This document shows positions 44,466 to 52,715 of a stretch of DNA of 64,000 bases, one piece after another (the stretch's first letter is position 1; every line of letters begins with the position of its first letter). The translations under genes were made by a program, and so were the position numbers. Origin of the DNA: Chryseolinea soli (GTDB lineage: Bacteria > Bacteroidota > Bacteroidia > Cytophagales > Cyclobacteriaceae); assembly GCF_003589925.1 (NCBI RefSeq), contig NZ_CP032382.1:3162001-3226000 (forward strand). Reading direction: 5' to 3'. The notes beneath the pieces were generated by a model that saw only the letters and a list, made by a program, of their open reading frames with translations, was not told the origin of the DNA and ran no database searches.

Positions 44466-44522
44466 TCTTGGGCAAATTCCCAAAATTTACGTAGTATTAT
44501 AACCTCATAGCCCAACCCACCA

Positions 44523-45068
44523 ATGAAACGGCTTTTCAGTTTTTTCTTCCTGCTCCTCATCCTTCTCAATACCATCGGGTATTACGAAGTGTTGCTTTTC
44601 ATGGAAAGACAGAACTACGACCAGGCTGTTCAAAAGATCAGTGGCAATGAAAACGAAATAAGCGGTAACCTGCTCCTCAAGATCCCGCTGGCCTCGCGCT
44701 TTAACGAAGACGATCGCGAATACCGGAAAGCCCAGGGCGAGATCACCGTGGAAGGCGAACTGTACCACTTCGTGAAGCAGAAATTGTATCAGGACACACT
44801 CTATATTATCTGTCTCCGCGACACCAAAACCTCCGAAGTAAGGGATGCCCTCTCGGACCTCTCCAGGACCATGGCCGACCAAAACCATAAGTCCGGCAAC
44901 ACGCAAAAAGGCGTCGATGTTTCCTTTGCAAAATTTTATACACTCAGTGCAACCGTGAAAGAGCGTATTGAAACCGGTTGGAGCCGCTTGCTGCAGCACG
45001 TTCCGGTGACAAACCTCTATCATTTCAGCGCGTTAGCATCTATTTTCCATCCTCCCTGTCTCGGATAA
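44523..45068 (+). CDS. Small exported hypothetical protein upstream of TonB-dependent receptor
   Basis: A 181-residue protein with a hydrophobic N-terminus (residues ~4-20, FSFFFLLLILLNTIG) that would be a signal or anchor. The body is charged, with NENEISGNLLLKIPLASRFNEDDREYRKAQGEITVEGELYHFVKQKL, and the C-terminus carries a short HPPC motif (SIFHPPCLG). I do not recognise the family. It is 119 bp upstream of a FecA-like TonB-dependent receptor and on the same strand; a metal- or ligand-related accessory role is only suggested by position and by the His-Pro-Pro-Cys end. Confidence 0.55.
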   Translation: MKRLFSFFFLLLILLNTIGYYEVLLFMERQNYDQAVQKISGNENEISGNLLLKIPLASRFNEDDREYRKAQGEITVEGELYHFVKQKLYQDTLYIICLRDTKTSEVRDALSDLSRTMADQNHKSGNTQKGVDVSFAKFYTLSATVKERIETGWSRLLQHVPVTNLYHFSALASIFHPPCLG

Positions 45069-45132
45069 TTTCACCCTCCATCAACTCAGTATTTTCGAAT
45101 CTTAACAGAAGATACGCTTAACGATCTATTGT

Positions 45133-45156
45133 TTTCAGAACGGATTCATTCTGAAA
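45133..45156 (+). promoter_or_regulatory. Inverted repeat just upstream of the FecA-like receptor
   Basis: TTTCAGAA (45133-45140) and TTCTGAAA (45149-45156) form a perfect 8-bp inverted repeat around an 8-bp spacer, 31 bp before the receptor ATG. It could be a regulator site or an mRNA hairpin over the ribosome-loading region. Confidence 0.5.
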
Positions 45157-45187
45157 GCAGCTACTATTTATTATCCAAGAAATTTAT

Positions 45188-47386
45188 ATGAACAAGAGTA
45201 TACTATTACTTGTGCTTTTTCTATGGCCCTGCTTTTGCTTCACGGCAAGCGCACAGGCCATTGAAAAAGATACGATCAAATCAACGCTACTGGGCCCCGT
45301 CACCGTAGAGGGCTATCAGGACCGGGAGCACGCCTTGCCCGATGTGGTGGGCATGGGCATTTTTGCCGGAAAGAAAACGGATGTCATCACGCTCAGGAAT
45401 GGAGAAGCCAACTTGCCGCAGAACGTGGGCCGGACCATCTTTGCCCGCATGCCGGGTGTGAACCTTTGGGACATGGACGGCGCCGGAACACAAATGAACA
45501 TCGGTACGCGTGGCACCGATGCACACCGGTCCATCGAGATGAACATGCGTCAAAACGGATACAACACCAACTCGGATATGTTTGGGTACCCGGAGAATCA
45601 CTACACGGCGCCCATGCAAGGCGTGAAGCAGGTCCAGCTCGTCAGGGGTTCGGCAGCGCTTCAGTTCGGGAGTCAGTTTGGGGGGATGATGAACTATGTG
45701 ATGAAAGAAGGCGATACGTCAAAAGTGTTTTCGCTGGAGAGTGAACAAACCGTGGGTTCTTTCAATTTCTTCAACTCCTTCAACGCCATCGGGGGAACAA
45801 AAGGCAAAGTGAACTACTATGCCTACTACGACAATCGCCACGGCGACGGGTGGCGACCCAATTCGGCGTTCAACTACCAGGCGATGTACGCCAACATAAA
45901 ATATCGCTTTTCGGAAAAAGGAAGCATCGCCTTCCAGTTCTCACGGATGGACTACCGGCAGCAGATCGCCGGCGGCCAGACCGATGCCATGTTCGAAGCC
46001 AACGCCCGGCAATCGAACCGTGCGCGGAATTATTTCAGTCCTAAGATCAATGTCCCGGCCATTCTTTTCAACTATGCGTTGTCTCCGTCCACACACCTGC
46101 AAATCACGTCGCATGTGGTTTGGGGTGAGCGAAGCAGTGTGCAGTTTATCAATACCGCGAACGTGGCCGACACATTCAACACGGCGATCGGTTCGTATAA
46201 CCCTCGCCAGGTCGACCGCGACTTCTATAGTGGGTTTACTACGGAGGCGAGGTTATTGCATCGCTATGAAATGGGTAAAGTCAAAGGCGTATTGGCAGGG
46301 GGCTTGCGTTATTTCAATGGACACACCAAGCGAAGACAAAAAGGCAAAGGAACTAGCGGAAGTGATTTCGATCTGAGCTTGATTGGTCCTTACGGCATTG
46401 ATCTGAAATTCAGTACGCTGAATTATGCAGCGTTCGTGGAGAACGTATTTTACCTGGGTAAGAATTTTTCCATCACGCCCGGATTCCGCTACGAAGTAAT
46501 AAAATCCGATTTAACGGGTGTGATCAACAACGCTACGTTCCCCGTAGCCTATAAGGGCAATCGCACCTTCCCGCTTTTTGGTGCGGGGCTGCAATACCAG
46601 GTGTCGGCCGGAACACAATTGTATGGCAACGTCTCGCAAGCATACCGGCCCTACTTGTATGCCAGCATCACACCGGCAGACCAGATCGGACAGATCGACC
46701 CCAACCTCAAAGACAGCAAGGGCTATGACGTAGATGCCGGTTACCGCGGCCATCTGGCCGACTTTATCAACTTCGACATCAACGCATTCTATCTCTTCTA
46801 TGGCGACAAGATCGGCAAAGTGACGGCAACTGCGAGCGACAACTCCACCTACTTGCTCACCACCAATGTTGGAAATTCGGTGGCGAAAGGATTTGAGATG
46901 TATGTCAGTCTTTCGCTCCTCGGTCCCGCAAAACAAAATACGCGTGCCACGGATGTGCGGTTGTTCAGTTCTTTAGCCTACACGCACGCCCGCTACACCA
47001 GCGGCTCGGTCAACAACGGAAGTTCCGATATATCGCTGGTCGACAAGCGCGTGGAGAATGTGCCCGACTGGATTGAACGCGGAGGTCTTGAATTCCTGTA
47101 CAGGCGATTTTCAACCACGGTACAAATGAGCTACGTCAGCAACCAATTCAATGACGCGAACAACACAACATTTTTGGCTACCGGTCTGGTAGGGGAGATC
47201 CCTGCGTACACACTCTACGATTGGTCGTTCAACTGGTCGTTCCTGAAGCCATTTCACGTGTCTGGCGGCGTCAACAATATTGCTGACACGCGCTATTTCA
47301 GCCGAAGGATCAACATGTATCCAGGCCCCGGAATTTTGCCTGGTGATGGAAGGAGTTTTTACCTCTCGCTGGGTTTTAAAATCTAG
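45188..47386 (+). CDS. TonB-dependent receptor, FecA-like
   Basis: A 732-residue outer-membrane receptor. A signal peptide ends near residue 23 (FTASAQ). The plug (~60-175) shows NVGRTIFARMPGVNLWDMDGAGTQMNIGTRG, followed by QLVRGSAALQFGSQFGGMMNYVMKEG, blocks typical of the FecA-type iron(III)-dicitrate receptors; the barrel ends in LGFKI. There is no N-terminal signalling domain of the FecA type and no sigma factor next door, so transport only is expected. It is preceded by a small exported protein and followed by a terminator. Ligand specificity is not certain: ferric siderophores or other metal complexes are all possible. Confidence 0.88.
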   Translation: MNKSILLLVLFLWPCFCFTASAQAIEKDTIKSTLLGPVTVEGYQDREHALPDVVGMGIFAGKKTDVITLRNGEANLPQNVGRTIFARMPGVNLWDMDGAGTQMNIGTRGTDAHRSIEMNMRQNGYNTNSDMFGYPENHYTAPMQGVKQVQLVRGSAALQFGSQFGGMMNYVMKEGDTSKVFSLESEQTVGSFNFFNSFNAIGGTKGKVNYYAYYDNRHGDGWRPNSAFNYQAMYANIKYRFSEKGSIAFQFSRMDYRQQIAGGQTDAMFEANARQSNRARNYFSPKINVPAILFNYALSPSTHLQITSHVVWGERSSVQFINTANVADTFNTAIGSYNPRQVDRDFYSGFTTEARLLHRYEMGKVKGVLAGGLRYFNGHTKRRQKGKGTSGSDFDLSLIGPYGIDLKFSTLNYAAFVENVFYLGKNFSITPGFRYEVIKSDLTGVINNATFPVAYKGNRTFPLFGAGLQYQVSAGTQLYGNVSQAYRPYLYASITPADQIGQIDPNLKDSKGYDVDAGYRGHLADFINFDINAFYLFYGDKIGKVTATASDNSTYLLTTNVGNSVAKGFEMYVSLSLLGPAKQNTRATDVRLFSSLAYTHARYTSGSVNNGSSDISLVDKRVENVPDWIERGGLEFLYRRFSTTVQMSYVSNQFNDANNTTFLATGLVGEIPAYTLYDWSFNWSFLKPFHVSGGVNNIADTRYFSRRINMYPGPGILPGDGRSFYLSLGFKI

Positions 47387-47476
47387 CCAAGGGAAGCCTA
47401 TAGAAAGGAATCAATTAAAGCCAAGAGCGTGAGTAACGTATTGCTCAGGGCTAAAGCCTGGTATGGGTTTGTTTGA

Positions 47477-47508
47477 TAACCCCGGCCACTTAGGTCGGGG
47501 TTAATATT
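47477..47508 (+). terminator. Rho-independent terminator after the TonB receptor
   Basis: TAACCCCGGCC (47477-47487) pairs with GGTCGGGGTTA (47493-47503) around ACTTA, 10-11 bp with one G-T pair, followed by an AATATTTTT run. It lies about 90 bp after the stop and just after a smaller GGGCTAAAGCCT hairpin. Confidence 0.7.
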
Positions 47509-47575
47509 TTTGCGTTGTTATTCTGGGGGCTATGTACAAAACCCAAGAAGGCCTTAGGTCTCACCCACACTGGCG

Positions 47576-48139
47576 TTACTCGGACTCCTTCGTGCCATTG
47601 GTTTTTATGATCTTCTTTTCCCACTCCCATCCCGCATCGGTTTTCGTGAAGTAGGTCTCGCGTGTTTGCTTTGTTCTCATTTCGTAGTCTAACATCACCA
47701 CGAAGGGAGTCAGGTTCTCCATAGTCGTGGTGTATTCCACCAGCGCCCGGTTGCCTTCTGCGTTGATCGTGATCTTGTTGATCTCGAAAAGCTGCTCATC
47801 TGCCAGTTTCACTTTTTGTACGTTGATCGACTTGGCCGTGTCGGACGTGGGTAGAAAATAGGGTTTGGATTTTTCGGTGAAGCGCACCAAGGGTTGGCCG
47901 ATGTCTGCCGAAGTATGGTCCACCTGGGCCGTTACGTAGCCGTCTTTTTCCAGGCCATTGGCCAGCACTTTCTGTACGGTGACGTCGTCGCCACAAAAAA
48001 CATTGTAGTCTATTACCTTGGGATATGCATTTGCCTCCTGGAGAAGCTGCTTGACTTTATCCTGGTTCAGCGAGTTGGTACTGCATCCGGTGAGCAGCAG
48101 GGCGCCGACGAGGGAGAAAGCCGTAATGATCTTTTTCAT
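47576..48139 (-). CDS. Hypothetical lipoprotein
   Basis: A 187-residue lipoprotein with lipobox LLLTGC (Cys19) and an extended, charged mature part. Residues ~38-95 (YPKVIDYNVFCGDDVTVQKVLANGLEKDGYVTAQ) and the end (YFTKTDAGWEWEKKIIKTN) suggest a small alpha/beta domain. I do not recognise the family. The gene is preceded on the same strand by a DUF5916 gene, with a long hairpin in the gap close to its start; whether the two are related in function is unknown. Confidence 0.6.
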   Translation of the reverse strand: MKKIITAFSLVGALLLTGCSTNSLNQDKVKQLLQEANAYPKVIDYNVFCGDDVTVQKVLANGLEKDGYVTAQVDHTSADIGQPLVRFTEKSKPYFLPTSDTAKSINVQKVKLADEQLFEINKITINAEGNRALVEYTTTMENLTPFVVMLDYEMRTKQTRETYFTKTDAGWEWEKKIIKTNGTKESE

Positions 48140-48146
48140 ATGTGTG

Positions 48147-48189
48147 ATTTTGGAGTCATCCGGATCATGCTGCCCGGTGACTCCAAAAT
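48147..48189 (-). promoter_or_regulatory. Long hairpin just before the lipoprotein start
   Basis: ATTTTGGAGTCA (48147-48158) is the perfect complement of TGACTCCAAAAT (48178-48189), and an inner CCGG/CCGG pair (one bulged T) extends the stem to 16 bp over a ~10-nt loop. It ends 7 bp from the ATG of the minus-strand lipoprotein gene. There is no T-run on the minus strand after it. Confidence 0.6.
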
Positions 48190-48254
48190 TACAATTTCAT
48201 TTTCAATTGAAGCAGGCTACACGCCTAAGGTTGGTCTGGATTGGACGCACAATC

Positions 48255-50429
48255 CTAAAATTGTTTCAGGAAACTGACTTTCGCGATCTGCGTGACCTCC
48301 CGGACGGATGGATCGGTGGTGCTCGTCCTGCTGTTATAGATCAAGTACACGTACGAAAGGGGCTTGTATTCCCAGGACAATCTCACATTGTAGGCATTCG
48401 TATTGGTTTGTGTATTCTTTTGGAAGAGTCCCACCAACTGCAGCCTTGGATTGAGCGCTAGCCGCAGTTGGGCGGTATACAGCCGTACATGCTGGGTCGT
48501 AAACTGGTCGCCAACTTCCTGAAAGTAGTTGTCATTGTAGCGCAACCTCAGCGCGATGTTGGGGAGCGGCGAAAGATTGAGCTGAAGGTCTGTCAGGTTT
48601 AACCGCCCGTTGAAATAGCTGCCGCTTTCGTAGAGGAATATATAGGAGACTTTTCGTGAGGGATTGCTTCCCATGGAGAGGGCATAGCGGGTATAGCTGA
48701 ATTGCCCCGCAGGGATATACACGCCCAAAGGTTCGAACGGTGTGGAAAGATTTTGATAGGATGGCGTTACACTAAATCCAATATATCCCCCGGTCTGCAG
48801 GGTCAACCATGCGGGTGTTATTTTCACGGACCGTTCAATCAGTTCACCACGGGTGATCGAATGATAGAACTCCGAGGCCACGCCCGGCTCGAACGAGCGG
48901 ATGAATTTCCGGTAGGGCAATCTTTGCCCGCGATAATACCAAAAGAAACCCGGCGCCGTGGCGACAACGTCTTGCCTGGACACAAACCCCGCTTCGGGGT
49001 TGAAGTCCTTTGTCACAATAGATTCGCTAAGCCAAAACTTAAACTTGTTCGTCGTGTAGAAGTAGCGCCCATAAGCAGCAAGCCCACCCGGTTTCGCCGT
49101 GGTGGCCGAGTGCATGGCCATGACACTGAAGGAATGCGCTTGTCCAAACCGGAAGAAACCGTCCAACGCCGTCACACCATTGACATGCCCCGGCGATGAT
49201 TTGCCCGTGACGAGCATGCCCAACCGATTTTGCTTTCCGATGTTTTCCGTATAGCGGACGGTGGTGAATTGGCTGGCGGGTAAGGTATCGTATGCGTGCT
49301 GCCGGACCAGCATGGCGCCGATACTTCTTTTCGAAGAGCGGTATACCATGCGCGCGCCCGCGTCGATCGGAATGGGATTTCCAAGCGCATCCAAACCAAT
49401 GCGCCGGCTGAAGAAAGGTTGTATGGTCATGTTGCCACCCGACAGGTCATCGTTCGGTGAAATTCCGGGTCCGAAAAGAGAGGCATTCTCGAGAAAGAAT
49501 TGTCGTTTCTCCGGGAAGAAAACCGAGAAGCGCGTGATGTTGTTCACCTGCAGGTCGGCGTCGGCCTGTGCAAAGTCGGTGTTGAATGTGAAGTCCGCCA
49601 CCGTGTTGGGGTTGATGGCCCACTTGGCTTCGCCTCCCATTTTATAGCTCACAGTGTTCGAGCCGTCTTTGTCATGGCGTGAAAAGAGTACGTAGGGATT
49701 GACCTGCAGATTGGTGCCCGGCGCAGGCGGCTGGATTCCTTTCAGCACACCGGCATATTCCATCCGGCTGAACCCGTACGATCTTGGATATTTAGACCAC
49801 ACCGAGATCTCGTTGCTTTGGCGACGCAGCCGGAGAAAATTGATGCCCATTTCGCGAACGTCTTTTTTTGCATAGCGCAACGTCTTCCACGGAATAGCAA
49901 ATTCGGCCACCCAACCCGAATCGCTTCGCGAGGTGCGTACTTGCCAGAGTCCATTCCAATCGCTGTCGAAATAGGTGTCGTCAAACGAGAGGTAATCCTT
50001 TTGTGCGCCGTAGGGATTTGTTACGAACGACATACCGTTCCGGTGATCACAAAATCCGTCAAAGACAATAGCGAAGGTGTCGTGCGCGCGCCAGTTGAAG
50101 TCGCGCATGAGGTCCGGGGCTTTTAGTGATTTAGTGCCCAGGGTGTCGCGGCAAAAGGCGGCGATGTAGATGTAGCGGTCATCATAGAGAAGTTTGACTT
50201 CGGTGGAGTCGTTGGCCTTGTGTTCCTGGTAGGGCTCCACTTGCGTGAACGAGGTGGCGGGTTGTGCCTTCGTCCATGAAGGTTCCAGCAATTTCCCGTC
50301 GAGCCGGATGTTGTCGGTCGTTGGCATGGCCCACACTTGGGGCTTGATGGCATCCGGTTTGAACGATTCCTGTCCGTATAGATCCAAGATCAAAAGAGAA
50401 CAGAAGAGCAGGGCGATTTTGCGTTTCAT
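48255..50429 (-). CDS. DUF5916 / carbohydrate-binding family 9-like outer membrane protein
   Basis: A 724-residue secreted protein when started at the ATG at 50429 (MKRKIALLFCSLLILDLYGQ); the upstream in-frame TTG is unlikely. A signal peptide ends at ~20. Residues ~35-210 form a CBM9-like module (NIRLDGKLLEPSWTKAQPAT, RYIYIAAFCRDT, VFDGFCDHRNGMSFVTNPYGAQKD) typical of DUF5916 proteins. The rest (NITRFSVFFPEKRQFFLENASLF, then a long series of amphipathic strands) fits an outer-membrane barrel and ends in phenylalanine (VSFLKQF). These proteins are common in Bacteroidota and mostly of unknown function. Confidence 0.85.
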   Translation of the reverse strand: MKRKIALLFCSLLILDLYGQESFKPDAIKPQVWAMPTTDNIRLDGKLLEPSWTKAQPATSFTQVEPYQEHKANDSTEVKLLYDDRYIYIAAFCRDTLGTKSLKAPDLMRDFNWRAHDTFAIVFDGFCDHRNGMSFVTNPYGAQKDYLSFDDTYFDSDWNGLWQVRTSRSDSGWVAEFAIPWKTLRYAKKDVREMGINFLRLRRQSNEISVWSKYPRSYGFSRMEYAGVLKGIQPPAPGTNLQVNPYVLFSRHDKDGSNTVSYKMGGEAKWAINPNTVADFTFNTDFAQADADLQVNNITRFSVFFPEKRQFFLENASLFGPGISPNDDLSGGNMTIQPFFSRRIGLDALGNPIPIDAGARMVYRSSKRSIGAMLVRQHAYDTLPASQFTTVRYTENIGKQNRLGMLVTGKSSPGHVNGVTALDGFFRFGQAHSFSVMAMHSATTAKPGGLAAYGRYFYTTNKFKFWLSESIVTKDFNPEAGFVSRQDVVATAPGFFWYYRGQRLPYRKFIRSFEPGVASEFYHSITRGELIERSVKITPAWLTLQTGGYIGFSVTPSYQNLSTPFEPLGVYIPAGQFSYTRYALSMGSNPSRKVSYIFLYESGSYFNGRLNLTDLQLNLSPLPNIALRLRYNDNYFQEVGDQFTTQHVRLYTAQLRLALNPRLQLVGLFQKNTQTNTNAYNVRLSWEYKPLSYVYLIYNSRTSTTDPSVREVTQIAKVSFLKQF

Positions 50430-50596
50430 GGTTTGGGTTGACGAATGATGAAGCAAAGAGCGTCATAATACGACAGGACCTCAACCCGAAACTTGCGCTG
50501 TTTTATCTTGCTTTCGGAGCGAATTATCTTTGAGCTTTCGTCATCCGTTGTGGGGGATAACTATATATTTGATGACCAAATTGAAGCGATGAACGG

Positions 50597-51169
50597 ATGG
50601 AAAACAAGCTGATTTCCTTTTTGCAACTCTTTATAAACATTCCCGAAGGCGACCAAAAGATCATTGCCGATGCCTTTCAATTCAAGACCTTTGATGAGGG
50701 TGAATACTTATTTCAATCCGGTCATGTTTGCAAAGAGCGTTTTTTTATTTGCAGCGGCATTCTGAAGATCGTGGTCATCAACGACAATGGTGTGCGGGTG
50801 ACGCACTACTTTTTAAAGCAGAACCAGTTTTGTACCATCCTGGAAAGCTTTATGAAAGAAACCATAGCCGACGAAAACATCGTGGCGGCTTGTCCCACGG
50901 AAGTGTTGAGCATTACCAAAGCGGGTCTGCTCGCCTTGTATAAGAAACTCCCTTATCTCGAAAAACTCATCGATCAGATCACCCAACAGGCCTTGCTGGA
51001 CAAGATCAAGATCAGGAACACCTACCTGGGTTACGACTCTTCTACCCGTTATAAATTATTTTTGATCCAACAATCGGACATCGCGCTAAAAGTTTCCCTG
51101 AGCGATGTCGCCTCCTACCTGGGGATCACCCAGCAGTCCTTAAGCCGGATCCGCAAAAATCTTAAATAG
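50597..51169 (+). CDS. Crp/Fnr-family transcriptional regulator
   Basis: A 190-residue regulator with a cyclic-nucleotide-binding-like barrel (FKTFDEGEYLFQSGHVCKERFFICSGILKIVV) and a C-terminal helix-turn-helix (LSDVASYLGITQQSLSRIRKNLK). A Cys (Cys44 of HVCKERFFIC) and another shortly after could be redox sensitive, but I cannot tell. It is followed by an SDR gene after 71 bp, with a perfect palindrome in that gap. This matches the usual pairing of a regulator and a reductase under its control. Confidence 0.9.
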   Translation: MENKLISFLQLFINIPEGDQKIIADAFQFKTFDEGEYLFQSGHVCKERFFICSGILKIVVINDNGVRVTHYFLKQNQFCTILESFMKETIADENIVAACPTEVLSITKAGLLALYKKLPYLEKLIDQITQQALLDKIKIRNTYLGYDSSTRYKLFLIQQSDIALKVSLSDVASYLGITQQSLSRIRKNLK

Positions 51170-51178
51170 ATTTCCTTT

Positions 51179-51215
51179 TTTACCATTTGGTAAATATTCG
51201 GCGGCGCTGTCTTTG
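51179..51215 (+). promoter_or_regulatory. Perfect palindrome and candidate promoter before the SDR gene
   Basis: TTTACCA-TT-TGGTAAA (51179-51194) is a perfect 16-bp palindrome; read as TTACC-N4-GGTAA, its 5-4-5 geometry is that of Crp/Fnr sites. TTG at 51187-51189 and TGTCTTTG at 51208-51215 (18-bp spacer) could serve as promoter boxes, so the palindrome would overlap the -33 element. Confidence 0.6.
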
Positions 51216-51240
51216 GACCTTTGTAAAAAAAAGGAAAGTC

Positions 51241-51981
51241 ATGAACACAAAAGACAAAACATTTTCGCTGGAAGGAAAAAGGATCATCGTCTTGGGAGGA
51301 AGCTCGGGGATTGGATTGGCCACCGCCATGGCCGCCGGGATGGAGGGCGCCGGGGTAGTAATCGCCTCCAGCAATCAGGCCAGAATGGAAGCTGCAATAA
51401 AAAGATTACCGTCCACCGCGAAGGGTTATGTGGTCGATCTGTCGGAAGAGAGTCAGATCAGGGATTTTTTTAAATCGATCGGCAAGTTTGATCACCTGGT
51501 GTATACGGCAGGGGAGAACATCAGCATCAGCGCGATCGCAGCATCGGATGCGGCCCATGCGCGCAAGTATTTTGATATCCGGTATTGGGGTGCCTATTTG
51601 TCGGTAAAATATGCTGGTGCTTCCATACGGGAAGGCGGTTCCATCACGCTCACCAGCGGCATTGCCAGCATGCGCCCGGGAAAAGGATGGTCGTTGGGCG
51701 CCAGCATCTGCGGGGCCATGGAGGGACTGACGCGTGCCCTGGCGATGGAGTTGTCGCCCATCCGCGTCAACATCGTTTCACCGGGTGTGGTGAAGACCGA
51801 CCTCTGGTCGTCGTTAAGCGCCACGGACCGCGAGCAATTATACAAGGCAACCGCAGAAGCCTTGCCCGTCAAAAAAGTAGGTGAAGCCGACGAGATCGCA
51901 CAAACCTATCTGTACCTCATGAAGCAATCGTATAGCACGGGCCAGGTGGTGACCGTCGATGGCGGTGGTGTGTTGGTTTGA
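51241..51981 (+). CDS. SDR-family oxidoreductase
   Basis: A 246-residue SDR started at the ATG at 51241 (MNTKDKTFSLEGKRIIVLGG); an in-frame upstream TTG is dismissed. The nucleotide motif is IIVLGGSSGIGLATAMAA, the NAG position reads YTAGENI, the catalytic-serine block is ITLTSGIASM, and the usual YxxxK tyrosine is replaced (GWSLGASICGAMEGL), so the classical Tyr/Lys pair is missing. It ends with SYSTGQVVTVDGGGVLV. It follows the Crp/Fnr-family gene and its palindrome. Loss of the Tyr makes a normal reductase reaction doubtful. Confidence 0.85.
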   Translation: MNTKDKTFSLEGKRIIVLGGSSGIGLATAMAAGMEGAGVVIASSNQARMEAAIKRLPSTAKGYVVDLSEESQIRDFFKSIGKFDHLVYTAGENISISAIAASDAAHARKYFDIRYWGAYLSVKYAGASIREGGSITLTSGIASMRPGKGWSLGASICGAMEGLTRALAMELSPIRVNIVSPGVVKTDLWSSLSATDREQLYKATAEALPVKKVGEADEIAQTYLYLMKQSYSTGQVVTVDGGGVLV

Positions 51982-51995
51982 TGCTTTAGAATACT

Positions 51996-52027
51996 TAAAC
52001 CGCCGGGCGTCTGGTCTCGGCGGTTTA
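51996..52027. terminator. Stem-loop between convergent SDR and membrane-protein genes
   Basis: TAAACCGCCG (51996-52005) pairs perfectly with CGGCGGTTTA (52018-52027), with a 12-nt loop. It lies 15 bp after one stop and about 30 bp before the end of the convergent gene. Confidence 0.6.
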
Positions 52028-52058
52028 GATCTCAGATCTCACCCTGGTCTTAAAAGAT

Positions 52059-52535
52059 TTATAGGATCCGCCATTTAAACAACCAGAGCAGTCGCTTAAA
52101 AAGAGAAACTGCCAATTCAAAAATCATGATCGCGATAGCCAGGAGGATCACGAGGAAGATCAGGCTGCCAATACCCCCTGTGCCGAACGTTATGCCATAA
52201 CCGAAAATCAAAACCTGGATTTTAAAAAGCGTGGCGAACGAAATCAAAAAAATGTAGTCGTGAATATTCCGTCCCACGAAATCATTGGATCTTTTGTGCA
52301 CGACTTTATACAGTATATGATTCACCGGCAGGATCATAAAAAATAAAGTCCACTTGACCGGAGTCAGGTCGCCCGCAATGCCCTGCCGGGAAACGTAATC
52401 CAAACTCATAAAAAGTGTAAGCAAGATGATCGCCAACAATATAGAGATGCCAAAATCCCTGTAACTCATCGCCCTAACAAAAGATTTCGCGCTTAAACGA
52501 CTGAGTATATCCTGTTCTGCTGTCTTGATTGCCAT
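52059..52535 (-). CDS. Small multi-span membrane protein
   Basis: A 158-residue membrane protein started at the ATG at 52535 (MAIKTAEQDILSRL); a TTG further upstream is unlikely. It has about four hydrophobic segments (ISILLAIILLTLFMSLDY, WTLFFMILPVNHILYKVV, DYIFLISFATLFKIQVLIFGYGI, IGSLIFLVILLAIAIMIFELAV) and no recognisable family motif. It stands alone, convergent with the SDR and divergent from the metallophosphoesterase. Confidence 0.6.
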   Translation of the reverse strand: MAIKTAEQDILSRLSAKSFVRAMSYRDFGISILLAIILLTLFMSLDYVSRQGIAGDLTPVKWTLFFMILPVNHILYKVVHKRSNDFVGRNIHDYIFLISFATLFKIQVLIFGYGITFGTGGIGSLIFLVILLAIAIMIFELAVSLFKRLLWLFKWRIL

Positions 52536-52662
52536 TTGACGAAGGGAAAATGAATGACATAAAAATATCCATTTCCGCCATCCGCACAAAGATGTTAACA
52601 CCCGATTTAGTCAGGACAAGAGCGAGCATTCCCAATTTTTAAATGCAAATCCCCAGTATTTC

Positions 52663-52697
52663 TCCTGGCTCCTGGCTCCTGGCTTCTGGCTCCTGCA
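52663..52697. repeat. 7-bp periodic repeat, copy C
   Basis: Units TCCTGGC, TCCTGGC, TCCTGGC, TTCTGGC and TCCTGCA follow one another without a gap, 19 bp before the start of the metallophosphoesterase gene. It is the most regular of the three arrays in the window. Confidence 0.85.
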
Positions 52698-52715
52698 TTT
52701 CCCTATCTTTGCCCC

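Noticed and set aside
10503..52697. Heptad arrays taken as CRISPR or VNTR
   Set aside because: Units of 7 bp without spacers rule out CRISPR, and unit sequences vary too much for a typical minisatellite. They are recorded as periodic repeats only.
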